64,000 nt of DNA. It comes from an uncultured Lachnospiraceae bacterium (GTDB taxonomy: Bacteria > Bacillota > Clostridia > Lachnospirales > Lachnospiraceae). Positions within the stretch are counted from its first letter, which is position 1, and each line of letters starts with the position of its first letter. The DNA lies in assembly GCA_910588965.1 (NCBI GenBank), contig CAJUSO010000008.1, forward strand, positions 1-64,000. Direction: 5' to 3'. The translations under genes were made by a program, and so were the position numbers. The notes under the pieces were generated by a model. That model was not told the DNA's origin, did not search any database, and saw only the letters and a program-made list of their open reading frames with translations. Below, piece after piece: positions 60,540-64,000 of this stretch.

Positions 60540-60738
60540 TTTATCTCTCTTTCCCATGTAATACTATCATACAAGCCCTTCCTGCGTGTCTACCATTAAC
60601 AAATATACCCTAAGTATCCGTCTTTTTCAAGGGGTTTTCGAAAAACTAGTAATTTCCTACGAAAGAAATTTGTTTCCGGGGAAAAAACTGAACACTTTTA
60701 CTTTCTTTTCCTATATATTATAGCGGTTTTCTCTTGTA

Positions 60739-61905
60739 TCAGTGTTTTTTATCTACCTGGACAGTTACAAAATAGCTGTCTCCCAGTATTTCCCGAACCT
60801 GCTTTTGGATCTGCAAAGCCAGCGCCTCGTCACAGGTTCTGTATCCGTATGGTACCACAATATCAAAAATCAAGTTGGTGCGGGAAGGCCGGGGGACTAC
60901 ACGAAAATCGTGCATTGAGATGGCTGGGTCCATGCCCTCCAGAATCCTGGCCACCTCATCCCTCAGCATCAAGACATGGGCGTCATTTGTCACGATGGGA
61001 TCCATATGGATGACTGCCTCACAGCCCAGCTTTTGGCAAAGTTCCATTTCCGCCTGGTCAATGATGTCATGAAGCTCTAAGATATCCCCTTCTGCCGGAA
61101 CTTCCGCATGGAGGGAAATACTCCGCCTGCCCGGCCCATAGTCATGGACCAGCAAATCGTGCACCCCGCATATTGCCTTGTGGGAAAGCACGATCTCCTC
61201 AATCTGGCGGACAAACTCCTGCTCTGGCGGCTTCCCGAGGAGCAGGTCCAACGTCTCTTTTGCCGCGCTGAACCCGGCATAAAAAATAAATAAAGCCACC
61301 AATACCCCGCAATAGCCGTCTATCTGGATATCCCACAGTTCCCCAGCCAAAGAGGCTGCCAGCACTACGGCTGTGGCGCAGGCATCGCCCAAGCTGTCCA
61401 GGGCAGCTGCCCGCATGGCTGCAGAACTGATTTTCTGCCCAATCTTATGGTTATAAAACGCCATATAGAGCTTTACCAAAATAGAGGCTATCAGGATTGC
61501 CGCTGCAAGCGGGCGGAAGGCTACCGGCTGGGGATGGGCTGCCTTTGCCAAGGATGTCTTCGCAAGCTCAAAAGCCATCAGGAGGATGGCTCCCGATACG
61601 GTTAAGCCTGCAATGTATTCTATCCTGCCATGGCCAAAGGGATGCCCCACATCCGGCCGTGCGCCTGCCAGCTTAAAGCCTATCAGCGTCACGCAGGAGG
61701 ATCCCGCGTCAGACAGGTTGTTAAAGGCGTCTGCTGTGATGGAAACGGAATGGCTGATGGCGCCTGCCAGGAACTTCCCTAGGAACAGAAAGATATTCAG
61801 GATAATCCCGGCCATTCCGCAAAGCATGCCATATTTTTGCCTTACCTGGGGATTTTGGGTGTCTTCTTTATCCTTTATTAATAAATTTACCAAAATTGTC
61901 AGCAT
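60739..61905 (-). CDS. Cation diffusion facilitator transporter
   Basis: A 388-aa divalent-metal/proton antiporter, probably for Zn, Mn or Fe. Six helices; metal-site motifs SITADAFNNLSDAGSS and AAALDSLGDACAT, with HPFGHGRIEY between. The cytosolic C-terminal domain has a VHDLLVHDYGPG stretch, and about 70 extra residues at the end suggest a duplicated small domain. AGGAGAC lies before the ATG. Confidence 0.92.
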   Translation of the reverse strand: MLTILVNLLIKDKEDTQNPQVRQKYGMLCGMAGIILNIFLFLGKFLAGAISHSVSITADAFNNLSDAGSSCVTLIGFKLAGARPDVGHPFGHGRIEYIAGLTVSGAILLMAFELAKTSLAKAAHPQPVAFRPLAAAILIASILVKLYMAFYNHKIGQKISSAAMRAAALDSLGDACATAVVLAASLAGELWDIQIDGYCGVLVALFIFYAGFSAAKETLDLLLGKPPEQEFVRQIEEIVLSHKAICGVHDLLVHDYGPGRRSISLHAEVPAEGDILELHDIIDQAEMELCQKLGCEAVIHMDPIVTNDAHVLMLRDEVARILEGMDPAISMHDFRVVPRPSRTNLIFDIVVPYGYRTCDEALALQIQKQVREILGDSYFVTVQVDKKH

Positions 61906-62161
61906 ATTGCAAGGAGTCTCCTAAATTTCTTCCATTAGATTTTATTTTTCTGCAGCAAAAGCCCTTTTCCTTACTGGATTCCTTGGGTGGGATTCTATCT
62001 TCCCAATTATACCGAAGCCTTCCTTGGCTGTCAACAGGCGGATAATTTTGGGCAAAAAGGAATGTAACAATAGCTTTTCCCAGCAGGGCATGGTATAATA
62101 AATCCTGTAAATCTTGTCACCCAGAGGCCTTGTTTCAAATCCAGAAAAGGAGAGTAGATTT
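61906..62161. other. Divergent promoter region of the CDF and NCS2 genes
   Basis: A TATAAT with TGG extension at about 62093-62098 (plus strand) probably serves the NCS2 permease. The leader of about 60 bp is too short for a purine riboswitch. Confidence 0.5.
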
Positions 62162-63529
62162 ATGGAGAAATTTTTTAAGCTGAAGGAAAACCACACAACG
62201 GTAAGGACAGAGGTTATTGCAGGTTTTACGACCTTTATGACCATGGCCTATATCCTTGCAGTAAACCCCAGCATCCTATCCGCGGCAGGGATGAACGCAA
62301 ACGCCGTGCTGATTGCAACGGCGCTGGCTTCCTTTGTAGGGACGCTTTTGATGGCAGTCCTTGCCAATTACCCCTTTGCCCTGGCGCCCGGTATGGGGCT
62401 GAACGCCTATTTTGCCTATACCGTTGTCCTCGGCATGGGGTATTCCTGGCAATTTGCGCTGTTTGCCGTCTTTGTGGAAGGCGTTATCTTCATCATCCTG
62501 TCATTGACGAATGTGCGGGAAGCTATCTTCAATGCAATCCCGCTGACCTTAAAAGCAGCCGTCAGTGTGGGGATTGGGCTGTTTATCGCCTTTATCGGGC
62601 TGCAGGACGCCAAATTAATTGTAGGCAGCGAGTCCACCCTGGTCACTTACCAGAACTTTAAGGGGGATACCTTCCCTTCCGTGGGCGTAGGCGCTGTCCT
62701 TGCCTTGGTGGGCGTTCTGATTACGGCTGTCCTTTTGGCCAAGAAAGTGAAAGGCGGCATTCTGATTGGCATCTTTGCCACATGGGTTTTAGGGATCCTA
62801 TGCGAACTGGCTGGGATTTATGTGCCAAATCCGGATATGAACATGTTTTCCGTCATCCCATCTGGGCTTATAAGCCTTGACTTCTCTTCCTTCCAGGAGA
62901 CCTTTGGGGCAGTATTCACCATGGATTTCAGCACAATAAACATAGGGGACTTTCTCATTATTATGTTCTCCTTCCTGTTTGTAGACCTGTTTGATACCCT
63001 TGGGACCCTGATTGGGGTTTCCTCCAAAGCGGACATGCTGGATAAGGATGGGAAACTGCCGCGCATTAAGCCGGCCTTGCTGTCAGACGCAATTGCCACC
63101 TGCGTTGGGGCGGTGTTCGGGACTTCCACTACCACTACTTTTGTGGAAAGCGCTTCCGGCGTTACGGCAGGCGGGCGTACCGGCCTTACGGCGCTGACTA
63201 CGGCAGGCCTGTTCCTGCTTTCCGTTATCTTCTCTCCGTTGTTCTTAAGCATCCCCTCCTTTGCGATTGCCCCCGCCCTGATAATTGTAGGGTTCTACAT
63301 GATGGGGTCTGTTACAAAAATCGACTTTGAGGACATGACGGACGCCATCCCGGCTTTCCTCTGCATCATTGCTATGCCGCTGGCTTACAGTATTTCAGAA
63401 GGGATTGCCATTGGGGTAATTTCCTGGACAATCATCAATTTACTTACAGGGAAGGCAAAAGAGAAGAAAATCAGCATCCTAATGTATGTGCTGGCTATTT
63501 TATTTATATTAAAATACGTGTTCTTATAA
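62162..63529 (+). CDS. NCS2 family purine permease (AzgA/PbuG type)
   Basis: A 455-aa nucleobase:cation symporter, about 12-14 helices, most like guanine/hypoxanthine/adenine permeases: AGFTTFMTMAYILAVNP, ALAPGMGLNAYFAYTV, FVDLFDTLGTLIGV, TSTTTTFVESASGVTAGGRTG. ATG 62162 has AAAGGAGA upstream. It fits the purine salvage genes hpt and prs in the window. Confidence 0.94.
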   Translation: MEKFFKLKENHTTVRTEVIAGFTTFMTMAYILAVNPSILSAAGMNANAVLIATALASFVGTLLMAVLANYPFALAPGMGLNAYFAYTVVLGMGYSWQFALFAVFVEGVIFIILSLTNVREAIFNAIPLTLKAAVSVGIGLFIAFIGLQDAKLIVGSESTLVTYQNFKGDTFPSVGVGAVLALVGVLITAVLLAKKVKGGILIGIFATWVLGILCELAGIYVPNPDMNMFSVIPSGLISLDFSSFQETFGAVFTMDFSTINIGDFLIIMFSFLFVDLFDTLGTLIGVSSKADMLDKDGKLPRIKPALLSDAIATCVGAVFGTSTTTTFVESASGVTAGGRTGLTALTTAGLFLLSVIFSPLFLSIPSFAIAPALIIVGFYMMGSVTKIDFEDMTDAIPAFLCIIAMPLAYSISEGIAIGVISWTIINLLTGKAKEKKISILMYVLAILFILKYVFL

Positions 63530-63560
63530 GGATCCTGCATCTTCCATGAAGGAAAAACAG

Positions 63561-63607
63561 GGGCTGCTGCAGAATGAAATTTGTCTCATTCTGCAGCAGC
63601 CCTATTT
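63561..63607. terminator. Bidirectional terminator
   Basis: A perfect 17-bp stem, GGGCTGCTGCAGAATGA (63561-63577) with its complement at 63586-63602. It is followed by TATTTT on the plus strand and CCTGTTTTT on the minus, between convergent genes. Confidence 0.93.
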
Positions 63608-63614
63608 TAATCCG

Positions 63615-64000
63615 CTAAAATCCCGAATGCTTCGGTGCGCCGAAATCATAGACCTCATACACAGGGTACGCCCTCTCAAAATGGTATCCCAGCTTTTCTG
63701 CAAGGGCTACAGACCACTTATTCTGGGCATCCCAGCTAGGGTACAGGCCCCGGTCCATGCACTCTAACACCAGCCTTGCCCCGCAGGCAGAAGCCAGCCC
63801 TTGCCTGCGGCAATCCTCCCTGGTGGCAATTTCAATCTCAATCCCGCCCTGATAAACGGAATAAGATGAGGCTCCGGATACCAGTTCGCCGCCTTTCAAG
63901 GCAGCTACGCCCAATCCCCTCCTGCGGTAATCCCCATAAGAGGCAAATTGGGCTGTAAAATCCACCGACCAGGGGTTTTCCCTTGTCTTATGGAAAATAG
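63615..64000 (-). CDS. GNAT-family acetyltransferase (5' end outside window)
   Basis: The frame is open to the right edge (IFHKTRENPWSVDFTAQF), so the N-terminal part is missing. The visible 128 residues hold the acetyl-CoA-binding region: GVAALKGGELVSGASSYSVY, IEIEIATREDCRRQGLASAC, DAQNKWSVALAEKLGYHF. It fits the GNAT_acetyltr_2-like group. Substrate unknown. Confidence 0.85.
   Translation of the reverse strand, partial: IFHKTRENPWSVDFTAQFASYGDYRRRGLGVAALKGGELVSGASSYSVYQGGIEIEIATREDCRRQGLASACGARLVLECMDRGLYPSWDAQNKWSVALAEKLGYHFERAYPVYEVYDFGAPKHSGF

Overview
The window reads as chromosomal DNA from a spore-forming, low-to-mid GC member of the Clostridia, most likely Lachnospiraceae. That placement is inferred from gene content and order, not from a marker search. 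Supporting signs are the sporulation genes (dpaA/dpaB, spoIIE, yabP/yabQ, spoVG, a CotS-like gene), strong AGGAGG ribosome binding sites, a GlgC/GlgD pair, a T-box valS, a DnaD/DnaI pair and a BceRS-BceAB type module. About 45 genes are supported, including two tRNAs and genes cut by both window edges.

Layout. 1-555: probable end of an integrated mobile element abutting the 3' end of guaA. 560-5820: guaA, a bacteriohemerythrin, dipicolinate synthase dpaAB, a small DUF3006-like gene and a degenerate sigma-like gene. 6022-8367: tRNA-Tyr with a MITE-like element between it and its promoter, then a hemerythrin/CheX-like/REC/REC protein. 8631-10748: a GH13 enzyme. 10900-21066: the conserved sporulation/division cluster on the minus strand, read as pgm, hup, rlbA, yabP, yabQ, divIC, spoIIE, tilS, hpt, ftsH. 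21486-29892: an LRR_5 protein, an Asn-rich PEGA lipoprotein, a CotS-like protein, cca, an NlpC/P60 hydrolase and a FapA protein. 30079-33100: valS with its T-box. 33168-37876: a TetR/RND efflux operon. 38283-42910: pta, a small XRE regulator, a large cyclic-nucleotide-binding-domain protein, a HAAS protein and tRNA-Arg. 43201-46888: Hpt, MCP, FIST and site-2 protease genes, and spoVG. 46960-49346: glgCD. 49665-54710: murC, a cluster of DnaA boxes, dnaD, dnaI and prs. 54847-59575: BceAB-BceSR type module. 59725 to the end: a DUF6465 protein, a Crh-like HPr, a CDF transporter, an NCS2 purine permease and a partial GNAT.

How the genes fit together. Many serve sporulation: SpoIIE and the yab cluster, dipicolinate synthesis, coat. 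Others supply nucleotides (guaA, hpt, prs, NCS2 permease), the cell wall (murC, NlpC/P60, divIC), glycogen (glgC, glgD, pgm, GH13) and replication (DnaD, DnaI). Several signalling proteins use chemotaxis-type domains (CheX, REC, MCP, Hpt, FIST), yet no flagellar gene is visible.

The most notable non-genic features are: five perfect or near-perfect DnaA boxes in gapless 9-bp tandem arrays upstream of dnaD-dnaI; a modular dispersed repeat with paired stems and, in two copies, a terminator-like hairpin; and at least six unrelated intergenic minisatellites, one of which appears to derive from the 3' end of the adjacent response-regulator gene. Regulatory sites also stand out: a spoIIE promoter with a 21-bp spacer, a BceR-type box, a TetR-type operator and the valS T-box.
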